Source of the DNA: Astropecten irregularis
Lineage: Eukaryota > Echinodermata > Asteroidea > Paxillosida > Astropectinidae
NCBI GenBank assembly: GCA_963971285.1
Contig: OZ020254.1
Coordinates: 13,856,932-13,920,931, forward strand
DNA length: 64,000 nucleotides
Direction: 5' to 3'
Below the pieces are notes generated by a model. It did no database searches, was not told the origin of the DNA, and saw nothing but the letters and a program-made list of their open reading frames with translations. How positions within the stretch are numbered: the first letter of the stretch is position 1; each line of letters starts with the position of its first letter. Positions 28,480 through 40,367 of this stretch are shown in pieces. A program made the position numbers and the translations under genes.

Positions 28480-29196
28480 CTGCAATCAAGCTTAAAGAAA
28501 CTACACCGACTGTGATGTATGAGAACGTCCATGACTTAAAATTCCTGCTAAAAGAAATTCTTTCTTGTAGCTGAAGAGGTTTGACTATAGAGACACCGGA
28601 ACGACCACGATGAGAAACCTGGCATAATTATTCCGTTGATACGAGATCACACCCACAAGTGGTAAGAACTGTTACCTTTTCAACTTAACTCTCAGTTATT
28701 CTTCACAAATAGACATATCATTAATTTTGTAGGTGCAAATCGCATGTGAGTTGATACAAATCATTGGAGTCTTCCACCGTTGTCTTTATATAGGCCTATT
28801 TAGTTCTCGGTACATGAGTGTATTTGTAAAGTGTCTTCTACACTGTCTGTTCATGCCCTGCTTGTTCCTCTAACTTGTCTACCCAACAAGCTTGATAGTC
28901 AAACTAGGAAGAAGATACATGTATGGCTGACTACAGAATTCAATATCACTAGGCCTGCTGAACGCGTTTTGTAAACTGAACCTCATCTAAGTAATTGAAA
29001 GGTTATCCAAACAACTGAAAGGATCGGGATTCGAACCACCGACCTCCCCAAAAAATCATTGAAATTACACCCTGGTGCATGGTTTAATTGATTGATGTAC
29101 ACTTCAATCCGTTCAATTATTCATTATTCTGTTTAAATTGGTCTATTTTGTTAATTGATGTATACAGCACTGGCGTACCCACTAGTCTCCACACCC

Positions 29197-29539
29197 TTTA
29201 AAGGTCAGGCTATTGGTAACATACCCAAACATAAATGTTCACAGATTCACATAACTTTCAGGGTATGGAAATTGGTGCTTCAAACATACCGTTAAATATT
29301 TCCACTTGAAATGGTATATTTATCCAGAAATTAGTAAAACAAAGACCAACAGTTTTGGATATCGGGGTGAGATCAAAACCATTCTTCATGTTTTATAAGA
29401 AAAATTGAGTCGGGTTTTCGCTATTTTGTCGTGACTCTGATGTCCGATTGAGTTCACATTTCATGTACATGCTGGATCAGACATTAGTGTAATTCCTGTT
29501 CAGTGGCCTCTATCAATCATGTATTATATACCTTTAAGT
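29197..29539 (+). mobile_element. MITE-B copy, near full length
   Basis: Begins tttaaaggtcaggctattggtaac and ends tcaatcatgtattatataccttta. Core blocks are in order: 'acagattcacataactttcagg', 'aaatggtatatttatccagaa', 'gatcaaaaccattcttcatg', 'gtgactctgatgtccgattga'. Confidence 0.8.
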
Positions 29540-30264
29540 GCTGAATTGATTTATTGTACATGAGAGTGAATTATGGAAAATTGGATTCCGTGATTACAGC
29601 CACGTTCTCTGATAGATACAGATACCAACAAGATTCCGCAAGTTGCCATTATATGATTTTATAAGCCACACTGCTGGAATTGGTAAAGAAGTTTTGTTTG
29701 AAATTGATTGAATGATGATTGAACCTTGGAACGGACTGCGTATATCCTCATGATTTTATACCTCATGTATACGTAATACATGCAGGAGGTGGAGGGGGAA
29801 TCCTATAACATCCTAAAGCACCACAGGGACCAGGCAAGGTCGATGTTAATTGATACACCATTTTGTACTGATCCCACAGTGGACTAGTCAAGTTTTCATA
29901 CCAGTCATCTATTTTGATCTCTGTGTACCTGTGAAGAGGTAGCTTTTACCGGTTGAAGAAAGAAGAAGCCACGGGTAGGGCTTCACACGGGCTATCCACC
30001 GGGGAGGTTGGAAGGGGCAGGAGGCCTGAGGTGCCGGGGGCATTTGGTTGCAGGCATGGTGGTCCGATGATCTGTTGGGTGGGGTCCGAAGTCCTCTTAT
30101 GATCGATGCAGGAGTTTGCCAGACCGTGAATATTAATTAATGTAAACTACACACTCTCATGAAATAATGATCGCCATGGAGGAATACGTGAAAACAAGAG
30201 GAGTGTTTTCATGTTGATTTGTATGCATTGACACGGACCTCCAAATCCAATGACATTTTCGCTT

Positions 30265-30365
30265 CAATCTACTCGCTTTAAAAATCATCAAATAACCACT
30301 AAGGGAAGCTGACTGAATTTAAAGTCATTGAAAAGTGAACAATTTACTTAAAATTCGCTTTCAAA
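30265..30365 (-). repeat. SINE tail fragment (reverse)
   Basis: Reverse complement of the segment after the tRNA-like head at 36.86 kb: 'aatcatcaaataaccactaagggaa', 'ctgactgaatttaaagtcattgaaaagtgaaca'. Confidence 0.6.
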
Positions 30366-31239
30366 TGTTTGAGATGAAATTTACTTACAATTTATATTCT
30401 ATATTGTCACTGACACCGTGCGGTTGGTAAGCCTCCCCTCCTAGTGTACATGACCCCGCCCACCCATAAAGTATGCCTAATTGTAAAACGGAACCCTAGT
30501 AATTTCAGTGCTGTCCGTGGCTTTGATTTGGAATTTTTTTTTGATTGATCTTTGAAGTTGCTGGTCTATCATTTCGTCTCAGGACACATTCATTACATTG
30601 GTCATGGTGCGTATAATCATGGTATTCTCTGGTATGATTTGAGAATGCAAAGTGGTCGACTAGTGCAATTCATTGTCAATATGACTGTGTTTAAAAATAG
30701 CACGTGCTATTGTCATGGGTTGTTGGTGTGTTTGTAATTGGGAGAGAGTCGACCAGGTACGACTTTCACATAAGCAGACGGCTTGTTTGGTTCATTGGGC
30801 GAACGTACATACACATACAGGTACAGTGTATGTACGTTGGGTTGCGTGCGAATGATGCAGTGAAATATGCAGACACCTCCGGGCTGTTTTCCTACAAGTC
30901 GAGCCGCCCATTGAGCAACTTGAAGGGTTTATGTTAATGAGGGGATGTCATACAAAAATATGACTTCTCCAGGCGTAGACCGGCCAAACTTATAGCGAAG
31001 GAAGGCACCGTGATATTTGGCACAGTCGTCTGCAAGTCTGTCTCAACAAGACCAAGGCATTTGTGAGAATCACTGGTCCTGAGTATTATATGTCTTCATG
31101 TCATTGAATCATAGAACGCTTCAGAACCAGCTGACACGAACTTTCCATCAGCCACTGTGCGGTCAAGTGCCTTAATACACATGTACCTTCGTACGGAGCT
31201 CTATGGTGCCATCCAACTTGCTGAGATCCTGAGTTTAAT

Positions 31240-31630
31240 TATATCGGGATGACGACAAGGCAAGATGTCGACATCCTGACATGATTTATCACGGTATGAC
31301 AACATCCTTAAATCAATGTCGACATCCTGGGATATTTCTGTTGTGTGGATCGCAACTTGTAACACTGCCCAATGCTGAACCGATCGTACCTGTTACAAGA
31401 GGTAAACTTATTTCAGGATGTCGTCACCTTAAATTCGTGATAAATTATGTCAGAATGTCGACATCTTGATTTTAGGATGACGTCATCTCGTGCTAAATTA
31501 TGTCAGAATGTCGACATCTTGATTATAGGATGTCGACATCCTGTGATAAATTTTCTCAGGTTGCCGTCATCTTGCCCGTATGTCGTCATCCCAAGATAAT
31601 TTATCTCAGGATCTCAACAAGTCGGATGAC
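31240..31630 (+). repeat. Degenerate minisatellite built on GATGTCGACATC
   Basis: About ten diverged units of roughly 35 bp, each with 'gatgtcgacatcctg' or 'gatgtcgtcatc' followed by 'ataaattatctcag'-type spacers. Many units are self-complementary, so the array could fold. Confidence 0.65.
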
Positions 31631-32507
31631 ACCGTACATTCTGAATGTAACGGATCGACAATCTTATTACAAGCCCACTAGTCTTTTTTTTTTCACCCGA
31701 GCAGCCTAAGTCAATAAAGAACAATACTTCATTTCGCGCTTTATAAACCATCGGCGAGGGCCTTTTTATTGAAGTTTTGCCGTGCCTGCACGTGCGAAGC
31801 AAATGATTCATCCACATTATAAAACGCAACACATTGAATTGAACGGCACATTGCTAGGAGCTGTATTTGGATTTGCTCACGGTATTTCACAGAGGTATGA
31901 CATGGCGCATGAGCTGACGGTATTATAGGCTGCGGTGCGTTAACTTTGATGTAGTCTAGGGTTACCTGTAAGGATCAGAAACAGGTACCCGTGCATGCAC
32001 CCAACAAAGAAGTCCTCCTGCTTGCCTAGAGTCCATCTATTGCACTTCTATTTTCACGAGACCTTTTTGCCACGAGGTGCACTCTGAATTGATCTGTTTC
32101 AACTCATTGTAGTCACATCCTTTATTGTACATCAAAAATAAATTGCCATGTACAGCACCGATCGACGTGCATTTGGATTTCGGTTGATAGTTTTCAACCC
32201 ACGGTTGGGTATTATTTGAGAGCAAACCATAGTTTGAATATGCACTTTATTTTCTTTCAATTAGCATCGTTGTTGGTACACTTTCCCTTCTCAAGCGCCA
32301 ACCTGACTAATAAGCAGCATTTGTTTTTGTTGGAGAGGCTAAGCATGTAGTCAAAGTAATCATGGCCTTTAGCACTATAAACAGAGTTGTTTTGAGGAAC
32401 AGCACAACTTGCCGTGAGAACTTGGCTCTGGAATGACCTATAGCGAATACTTGTACAATCCCAAAATGTCTTGGTTCTCCCTCGTAAGAAGGGGTGAACT
32501 TCTTCCG

Positions 32508-32668
32508 TGGTTATCCTGGGCCCTTTTCCAAACCTCGGCTCCCGCTCCATTTTGTGAAGGAAAACAGAGCTTCAGCTTAAATAAAAAAAACCACAACCTA
32601 TATTTTCAGCAAATGGATGACAGAGCTGGAGCCTGAGCCAGAGCCGAGATTTGGGAAAGGGCCTTGGT
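32508..32668. mobile_element. GGCTCC-ended MITE, internally deleted
   Basis: Left gggcccttttccaaacctcggctc, right 'gagccgagatttgggaaagggcc'. It lacks the 'agaggcttttgg' half of the core present in the other copies. Confidence 0.7.
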
Positions 32669-34252
32669 ATACATAGCAATAGTCTGATTTAGAAAGTCGC
32701 TTGCCCAGACTAGACTTGAGATAAATTGTGGAAATCGGGCGTTTAGCCGAATGAGGGCGCTTGGTGAAATGTCGTCTGAAGAGTCTATTGAGGTTGCACC
32801 TAACAGTGTTAAATGCTTATACTAAAAAAATCATTTAAAAATAGACAGAACTCTCACAGGTGTTCAAGTTGCACTGAGAAATGATGATGAACATGTCACC
32901 TAACATTTTCTTTTCATTTTATGGTGGGTTGACCATTGAATTTTTGAGATATACTCATTCTCAGCTGAAAAAAACAAAACCAAACATGCCTCTGCAAAGT
33001 GGCTGAAATAGACCCACTTTCTCACCCAATTGCATCACAAATTGTCACAAATGGAAGCCCAGAGTCCAGGCAGGAGGTCCAGTGCCATATTTCTTCAATC
33101 CCTCATTTTTATAACTCTCACAACTCTCTTATTTAAAATGTATTGAGTGCTTAACTTTTATTAATGAGCTCGGCGGACGGATTTTGGGACTATTGGGTCC
33201 CACCCCTAGTGCACCCCTAGTCCCGCAATGGTGAGAGTTTCGGCGGTGACTGAGTGGACTCAAGAGCTGGACCAAACTTGGCCAAAGAAGCACTGATTCA
33301 TGCCTCCATAAAATCAACAGTCAGCCATTAGTTGGTCCTGATCCAGAAGAGGGAAGTAAAAGTTTGACTTTCGATATTATAGCACTCATTCTCTCTCTTT
33401 GTTTGGCAAAGAGCATATAGGCCCATATAGACCTAGCATTCCTGGGTGTCTTCAAGTGGTCCCGGGCCTTCTATTCCGTTCGAGTGGCTCAGTTTGTAAG
33501 AGTATTATCCCTCGTCCATATTTCACCCTTTTGTGGGTCTGACCAGTGTTTGTCTTTTCTCCCTGAAGCCTTTGTGGTGTTAGACAAAGGCACGATTGTG
33601 AAGTGGCATGAGCGCATTATGATTTCCAAGTTGCAGGTGGATTGGCTTTGTTTCTCAGCAAACACCAAGCTCTGATTCAGGTTTCATGTTTGCAAGGACG
33701 CCATGTTCTTTTTCCGAACTATGAGACCTATATCTACTAGGCCTGTGTACATTTCCTTTTGTTTCGGACTGGCATTACGTCATTGAAAGTTATATTTGAA
33801 TTCCAATTTATTTGTGAATTCACTGCGGGTGTTTCTGATGTGCTTTTGGGACTTTTATGATGTGAGGATGCAGCTGTCCTAGTCTAAGACATCGCCATCA
33901 GTGAGTGAAGTTGTCTGCGTAGCTAGAGGTCTGCGTCCCCAGAGTTAGCTAATGCTTTGACACCCATACATGACGTACGATCACACGAGAACGGCTGGAC
34001 GGACAAAATAGACGGTTGGTGCTTAAGTTCTTTGAATTGTTTCCCTCTTACTTAGACCCAACCCAACTAAAGTCTTATGTGAAGATGATTCCCTGTCGGA
34101 ATGACACATTCGGCTTCGTCATCTTTTTTGGGCGCCAAGGTTTTGGGTGCAGAAGTATTTCTCTCCAGTAATGTCTTTCATGAACATCAAAGTTTAGACC
34201 ATCGCATGAGGGCGCTCGCCTCACATTAACATAATCGTCTCAAACTATGGGC

Positions 34253-34488
34253 CTTTTCGAAACGGAGGCTCAGGCTCAGGCTCCAGCTCTGACATCCATA
34301 TGCTGAAAATATAAGTTGTGGTTTTTCATTGAAGCTGAAGCTCTGTTTTCCTCTTCATACTTGAGAATCTACTTCCGAACCGCAACCAAAAGCCTCTATT
34401 TTGATACCCATTATTTCAGAATGGATTCATGAAATGGAGCCGGAGTCTGAGACGGAGCCTGAGCCTCCGTTTCGTAAACGCCCTATAT
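34253..34488. mobile_element. GGCTCC-ended MITE
   Basis: Begins gggccttttcgaaacggaggctcagg and ends 'gagcctgagcctccgtttcgtaaacgccc', an extended inverted repeat. The core is 'attgaagctgaagctctgtttt' and 'aaaagcctctattttgata'. Confidence 0.75.
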
Positions 34489-34792
34489 AAAATTGATTCC
34501 AAACACCATTACATAGCACACAGATGACAGATCCACTGTGAAAGCTGCTTGTGTTTCCGACCAAGACCTGTCATCGCGCACCATCATGTACTATTAGTCT
34601 CCATACAAGCTGACTATAGATCACAAGTCGGACTCTGAGTGAATCCACCTCTCGTTTCGATCGTGCGACTCGGCATATCCCGACTAGAATGGAGCCTAAG
34701 CATTCTTTTGTTTTGACGGGCCACAGGTTCAGCCTGAGGGAGAATCGCTAGCCGGCGAATTCCTTGGTGATGCCCGGGTCAAGTATTCACCT

Positions 34793-35050
34793 TCAGGTGA
34801 CCTCGTCTGGTTTCCGATATACGCTATGATAGCGTTCGGCTAAACTTGGGAGAACACGGGAAAATGAGCCAGCTTGTATTTGTACCGTCTGCCCTACCGT
34901 ACACAGAGATTGAGACAGAATTCTTGCAGTCAGGTTTGGCAGATTCTGCTCTGATGTTGCAGCAGATTTCACCGTTTTGATCTGACTGGTGTCTTGAGCG
35001 TCTGTATCCTGGGTAACAATCCAAGAATTGTACATACTGTGAACAGTCAT
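34793..35050 (-). CDS. Possible terminal coding exon, unidentified
   Basis: 85 codons from a possible acceptor (accgacag) just before ATG at 35050 to TGA at 34795-34793. Polar composition, with QDTDAQDTSQIKTVKSAATS at residues 14-33. A second minus frame is open for 137 codons over the same DNA. No partner exon found and no recognisable domain. Confidence 0.2.
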   Translation of the reverse strand: MTVHSMYNSWIVTQDTDAQDTSQIKTVKSAATSEQNLPNLTARILSQSLCTVGQTVQIQAGSFSRVLPSLAERYHSVYRKPDEVT

Positions 35051-36067
35051 CTGTCGGTTTCTTTTTCAAGAATGATGAAGCTCCGAAATCGGTAATTCGT
35101 TGTTTTGTGTGGTTCCTGTTGTTGTGCATGCTAGCCTTTGTTTCGATGACAAAGACATTGTAGTTAGTGTGGTAAAGTTGAGACTGTACTTGTGCATTTT
35201 TCACTATAGCATCCAATATTATAATGCAGTGTTGCATTTGTTTAGAAAACTAATTCAATCTGGCACGAAAAACCAACGTTATTGTCGGTTTGAGTTTTCC
35301 TAACTAATCGTGGGTGACATAAAATACACTATAAGTTACTTACAAACGTATATAACTCGGTATACGTTTTGGATGTCAGAGTTAAACAATACATTGGCGT
35401 GGGCGTTTGCGAAGTCATGCCCTATAAAATTATGTTTAGAGCCCCTCATCAAAAGACTTGGGCTAGTCCTCCTGACATTATGACCTCTGCCCGGCAACAA
35501 CATGAATCCGAGAGAATTTATGTGAATTGCCTTCGAGTACTAGTCACGAGTCTATGTTTATGTCTGCCTCCGTGAGTCTCGTTTTACTATTCCAGTATAT
35601 TGTACACCATCTACATGGAGTTGAAGCACGGAGTCAAGTTCATCCCAATGGGACAGGGGTCAGCCGTGCGATGCACTGACACATAAGCGGCGAAGTTGGC
35701 GTTTACATGCATGGATTGGTTGCTATTCGTGATGATAATCATCACAGGCACTGAAATAACGTTTACAATTTAGGAAGTTCATTTTGCCCATCGCTTGCCA
35801 TAGACACTCTTAGCGTTCTGTGTCGGACAGCGCTCGTGTCAAATCTTGATTTGTGATGTGTTTATGTAGTCACACACGTTATACCATGGACATTCCTTAC
35901 TCCATTATAACGGTGGAGTTTAACCTCACGAGTTCACAGTGTGAATTTATATTGTGACCTGATTTTCACTGCCTTACTGAGTGTACTTAATATGAAGGTA
36001 CAGTATAAACTTGGTCGAATCCTGATGGAGGAATGAGAAAGGATGCCCCATCGTCTGTGAGACGCAT

Positions 36068-36321
36068 GTACTCTCTAAATGCAAAAGAGTGAAAAATACC
36101 ACTCTTAAAAATCGAGTTGTCCTTCATATGGCTCTTGAAAAAAGAGTGGTGGATATTTCACTCTTTTGGAGTGGTTTAATTTTCACTCTGGGCCAGAGTG
36201 AAAAATCACCAAAAACGATGCAAACTTCACTCTAAAAGAGTGGAAGACAGCTCGAAAAAGAGTTGTCCTTCATATGGCTCTTCAAAGTGTGGCAATTCAC
36301 TCTTTTGCATTTAGAGAGTAC
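36068..36321. mobile_element. MITE with ACTCTCTAAATGCAAAAGAG termini
   Basis: 254 bp with perfect 26-bp inverted repeats (36068-36093 and 36296-36321). The interior repeats 'actctttt' and 'aagagtg' motifs, with 'gttgtccttcatatggctctt' present twice (about 36117 and 36263). Confidence 0.8.
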
Positions 36322-36391
36322 CGTTTATTAATTGTATACAGAGAAAGTCACATTGCTCCTGATAAGAGCGCCGTACCCGTACTTTTTGTTC

Positions 36392-36749
36392 TTAAAGGTA
36401 CTATCATACTTTGGTAGCATATCGAAATAGAAATCTCCACAGATTTTCCTGTAACTATAGGGTGATGGTAGAAACATATCGTTCAAATTTTTTCTGCCAG
36501 AAATGCTGTATTTATCAAGAAAAGTGTAAAATCAATGACCAAAAACAATTTTGATCTTTAAAAGATCAAAAATAACGGTGCAAAGATTTAGAAAATACCG
36601 TGGGCGTTTTTCATTGTTTTCTCAAAAAGTAGACACCGTATGGGACTGGAAAATGTCATAGATGACTGTTAGTACTGTATGTTTCTTGATATTTTTGCTC
36701 AGGAATCTGAATTTCTTTGACAAAAACCAAAATATGATATTACCTTTAA
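36392..36749 (+). mobile_element. MITE-A copy, full length
   Basis: TTAA then AGGTACTATCATACTTTGGT at the left; the right end is ACCAAAATATGATATTACCT then TTAA. The core is 'acagattttcctgtaactatagg', 'gatctttaaaagatcaaaa', 'aaaaagtagacaccgtatggg'. MITE-A shares its 5' core with MITE-B but has a different 3' half. Confidence 0.85.
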
Positions 36750-36859
36750 ATCGATCGCAAGTCTTGCCATCATGGGTTTGTCGTGTCGAAAGATCGTTAT
36801 CTCGTGTTGGAATGATCTCTAATTTACTGGGGGATGAGAACATTTATATTTTATAAACT

Positions 36860-36965
36860 GAGCTAACATGTCGCCGGTTCGAATCCCGTTCCAGTAAATT
36901 TTTCTTTGTTCACTTTTCAATGACTTTAAAATTCAGTCAGTTTCCCTTGTGGTTATTTGATGATT
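36860..36965 (+). repeat. tRNA-like SINE fragment
   Basis: B-box 'ccggttcgaatcccgttccagt', followed by 'tttttctttgttcacttttcaatgac' and 'cccttgtggttatttgatgat'. The same body occurs reversed at 30.27 kb and in part at 59.34-59.39 kb. Confidence 0.6.
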
Positions 36966-37706
36966 ATGTAAAATATAAGAAAGGGATGGCAATGATATCA
37001 CGGACAATAGATTGTTTCTGTATCCCGTTTCGCTCAGAGTACATGACGCACATTCTTCCTTTATCGTCTTAGAATTGCTGTCTGAAACCTACATTCCATG
37101 CAGAGATTGAGAGATACTAACTACCATCGCGACTGGGAGCCTAATGTTTATAGTGTATACAGAATACGTTGTTTGCTTGTGTGTTCAAAAGAGTCTGTAA
37201 GTCTTGCCACAGGGTTCCGGAAGCTTGGCGGTCTTTATACGGGCCAATGATAACATGCACAATCGAGAGGTCATCATTATCTATCAGGACATGTTAGACA
37301 ACTCGGTGAACAAAAAGTCACTGTTCTGTCCAATTGTAATAAAAGAAGACAAGTTGGGCCTTTTGATAGTTAATGTGAATGCAAACATGCCGTGTGCGTA
37401 TTATTATAGCGTGGCATAATGTTTGTGCTATATTCAGCGAGGAAACGGGATTACTCGAGTTATTTTTGATGTCATTGGACCAGCGTGAGTTACCAGTCGA
37501 GTGAAGAAAGCTTGACTAATGGGATGGCTCGTGTGAGTTTACCGTCTGCTTGAGTAATTACAGGCTTTATTCTGAACACCAGGTGTTTACACGAAACCAA
37601 ACCTGATGTTTCCGTCCCTCACATGCCTTTTCTCTTTCTGTCTTTTATTTTTTCAGAGACGGCCCTGGTGGATGGAAATTGAGGTCGACAAGGTGTGAGC
37701 TGGAGC

Positions 37707-39056
37707 ATGAGCGCGGCTGAGGTGGCCGAGACTACGGCATTGTTTCCGCCTCAGCAGGCCCGACTGAGATTGCCTCGGGTGCCTGGCACGCTGCCCACAC
37801 TCCCCGTCATGGCATGCGGGGAGAAGCCGCTCATCAACGGGGTCCTGTCTCCGGGCAGGACGGCCAGTAGTACCGGACTGAGTGCCGGCTTGTCCTGGCA
37901 CAGGCGCCTGCCTGGTCGCAGCCGCCAACAACCCAAGCTGGAGCCTTTGCGTGAAGAGAACAAAATCTTGCCCATCAATGAGCGGACTGCCTCCGGGCTG
38001 AACGGAAGCAACGCAAAGATCCCGACGGGAGCGCCGACCCAAAAGAAAGGTGCGTCAAAACTCTCCCCGAGAAGTAGGCCTGAAGACTGGAATAAGTCCA
38101 AGAAAGAGAACAGTGAACTGGCAATTCGCAGGGTGAAGGTTTCCCAGACCAGCGGGGTTAAAAACTCTGGCAAACAGCGCATGAGTTACCCACCGTGTAC
38201 CGGATGCGGAGAAACTCAGAGTTCGGGCTTGGATGATCTCTCCACGGTCAAACAGACTATTTCGTGTCCGGTGCTGTGCGATTTGGACAATCTGACAATC
38301 ACACCGAAATTGTCGGTAGCATCATCTCCAAGCAGCAAATGTCAGTTACAAACGGACAAAGCAATGAGTAGTAGACTGGTGATTAAACATCAACACCACA
38401 AAATCAAGCAGGACAGTTCGAAGAGATACGGGGATCTCGACCGTCTAAGGGTCCCAGACAACCGGTCCCGACAACGGAGGCCGAAAAACTCTCGGGAGGA
38501 GTCCAGAAGTCAAAGACCCAAGCCACCATCTTGGCAGGATCTACCGAACGAGCAGCCAACCGCCGGCGCATCAACTCAAGATACATTCACCACACACGCC
38601 TACGCAGTGCCCGAATCGGTCCACAGTGTCTCAGCGTACAGGTGTGATAGCGCCACCACCCGTTCAACCATAGAATCGGAGAGACGAGCCGTGCGAGCCA
38701 ACATCCGACGGACTCGTAGCCGCGTCATCGACAGCAAAGAGATTCCCAAGGCTGAGACCGTACTGCCTTTATCTCAGACCAAACCATCCGAGTTCAACCT
38801 CCGTAAGACCTACCATGACGACACCGTCTACTTGCAAGAAAACGCACAGCGATGCAGAAAATGGCTGGCCGCTCTAGAGGAGTCTGACGTCACGCCTCAC
38901 TTGAGCCAATCGGAACGGTCGAGCTCGTATCACGTGGACGGTCAAAACAACGCAGAGGAAACAGTCATGTGTGACATTGAAATTTCCCATGATAAATGGA
39001 ACTTTCTTGGTTCTCCCTACCCAGCATCCAGTGACTGTAGCTCGGATGACCAGTAA
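37707..39056 (+). CDS. Unidentified basic, Ser/Arg-rich 449-aa protein
   Basis: A single long coding exon. A strong acceptor (tctgtcttttattttttcag) ends at 37656, so the exon starts in 5'UTR. An in-frame TGA at 37680 places the start at the ATG at 37707 (MSAAEVAETTALF). No signal peptide, membrane segment or known domain is visible. Low-complexity basic stretches occupy about residues 120-165 and 235-300. A CTGC pair stands near residue 172. A probable helix near the C-terminus contains RCRKWLAALEES (Trp386), and the last residues are acidic (SSDCSSDDQ). It looks like a nuclear or cytoskeletal adaptor of disordered type, but that is only composition. It shares with its three neighbours (41.9, 52.5 and 62.4 kb) the one-big-exon structure and the WL helix. 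It is convergent with the gene ending at 41900. I found no clear AATAAA within 500 bp. Confidence 0.75.
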   Translation: MSAAEVAETTALFPPQQARLRLPRVPGTLPTLPVMACGEKPLINGVLSPGRTASSTGLSAGLSWHRRLPGRSRQQPKLEPLREENKILPINERTASGLNGSNAKIPTGAPTQKKGASKLSPRSRPEDWNKSKKENSELAIRRVKVSQTSGVKNSGKQRMSYPPCTGCGETQSSGLDDLSTVKQTISCPVLCDLDNLTITPKLSVASSPSSKCQLQTDKAMSSRLVIKHQHHKIKQDSSKRYGDLDRLRVPDNRSRQRRPKNSREESRSQRPKPPSWQDLPNEQPTAGASTQDTFTTHAYAVPESVHSVSAYRCDSATTRSTIESERRAVRANIRRTRSRVIDSKEIPKAETVLPLSQTKPSEFNLRKTYHDDTVYLQENAQRCRKWLAALEESDVTPHLSQSERSSSYHVDGQNNAEETVMCDIEISHDKWNFLGSPYPASSDCSSDDQ

Positions 39057-39142
39057 AGAAACAATATTCCTGTTTAGTAAGCGACCTTTCACCGGCTGCA
39101 TCTTTAGTTGCTTTTAATGCTCGCTCGCCTTTTCCCACTAGA

Positions 39143-39345
39143 GCGCTCATCCCTGGGGCGAACTCACCCCGGTGCCACCCGGGGTGAAATTTTCAACCCT
39201 GGTCGACTCCTGAGCAGGGTTGAACTCACCCTTGAGAAAAGGCAATCTCGGGAGTGGCTCGGGGGTGACGGAGGGGTGAACATTTAAGTGAGAATCATGG
39301 CTTATTTTCACCCCAGGACCACCCCGAGATTGGTCAAGTGGGATA
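39143..39345. repeat. GGGGTGAA-type inverted-repeat element
   Basis: Multiple complementary motifs: 'cgaactcaccccgg', 'ggggtgaaat', 'ttgaactcaccc', 'ggggtgaac', 'tttcacccc', and 'caatctcggg' against 'cccgagattg'. It is probably a small foldback element, just 3' of the 449-aa gene and perhaps in its 3'UTR. Confidence 0.5.
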
Positions 39346-40009
39346 CGGCGAGTGCGTCTGTCACTACCTGTAGTTCAGGAGCAAGTTCTTCGTATTGATC
39401 ATTCATGCTATTAAGTATTGTTCACGTAGTGTGCTGGACTGCTGGTCGAAACATTACACTGAATGGAGAATTTCATGCACCAAGTTGTAGAAGGGGGTTG
39501 GGTTCTTTACTTTTTTCATTCCTCTGAGGGGAGTGAAAAGGAAGCATTTGGACTAGATCGAACCCTGCAATCGGGGACCAGTGTATTACACCGAACGAGT
39601 GTTCTGATGCCCTAGACCTTTGAGGCAAGACAACTCTTTTCGATCTTTTGCAAAAAAGCTGTTGAAGTGCAAAATGCTCTGCTTTGCGATTAGTTCAACA
39701 TCGTGTGCATCCATGATATTGAGGACACCGTATTTAAACGCGCCTTCGTGTGTGTTCCCGTTTCGTGTTTGTGTTTTCGTTTGTGTAATTATTCTTGCTT
39801 TATACAAGAATGATTTTGAAAGCATACACACTTTATGAACCGTATAGTTTGCATGATTAAATGGTCAGAGTAAAACATTGTGTTGTGTGCTCCAATCATT
39901 CTCTGAGCAAAGTGTTTTGGTGGTTGATATTGTTTTACTCTAATGAATTTGGTGCAAGGGTCCAAGATTGGAAAGCATGTACAAAACCAATGAAGCGGCT
40001 GTAGTTTCA

Positions 40010-40367
40010 TACTTTGGTAAGAAACCAAAACAGAAAATAATGTTCACAGATTTACGTATAACTTACAGGGTATGAAGATGTTGGTGGTAGAAACATACCT
40101 TTAAAATTTTTCCGCCTGAAATGGTGTATTTATCCAGAAATTAGTAAAACAACGACCGAAAATCTTTTAAAAGATCAAAAATCAAAGAGAAAAAACTTAA
40201 GAAATAATGTGGCCGTTTTTCACGATTTTTTCAAAAAGTGGGCACCGTATGGGACTTAAATTTTCACAGAAATGACTGTGGCTGTATCTTCCTTGATATT
40301 TTTGCCCATGAATCTGTATTTCTTTGACAAAAACCAATGTATGATACTACCTTTCAAGGTACCGAGT
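40010..40367 (+). mobile_element. MITE-A copy
   Basis: Contains 'acagatttacgtataacttacagg', 'aaaagatcaaaaatcaaagag' and 'aaaaagtgggcaccgtatggg', and ends 'accaatgtatgatactacctttcaa'. It abuts the next MITE-B copy. Confidence 0.75.

Larger units (their letters stand above)
28500..34792. other. Intergenic stretch with repeats only
   Basis: Apart from the repeats listed, I see no exon that I can support. 29.6-30.3 kb and 33.0-34.2 kb look single copy and AT-moderate, without long open frames. A B-box-like 'cgggattcgaacc' stands at 29020. Confidence 0.5.

Noticed and set aside
37204-37419. 71-codon plus-strand frame before the 449-aa gene
   Set aside because: No splice donor in phase; the long exon begins in untranslated sequence with an in-frame stop, so it cannot extend that protein.
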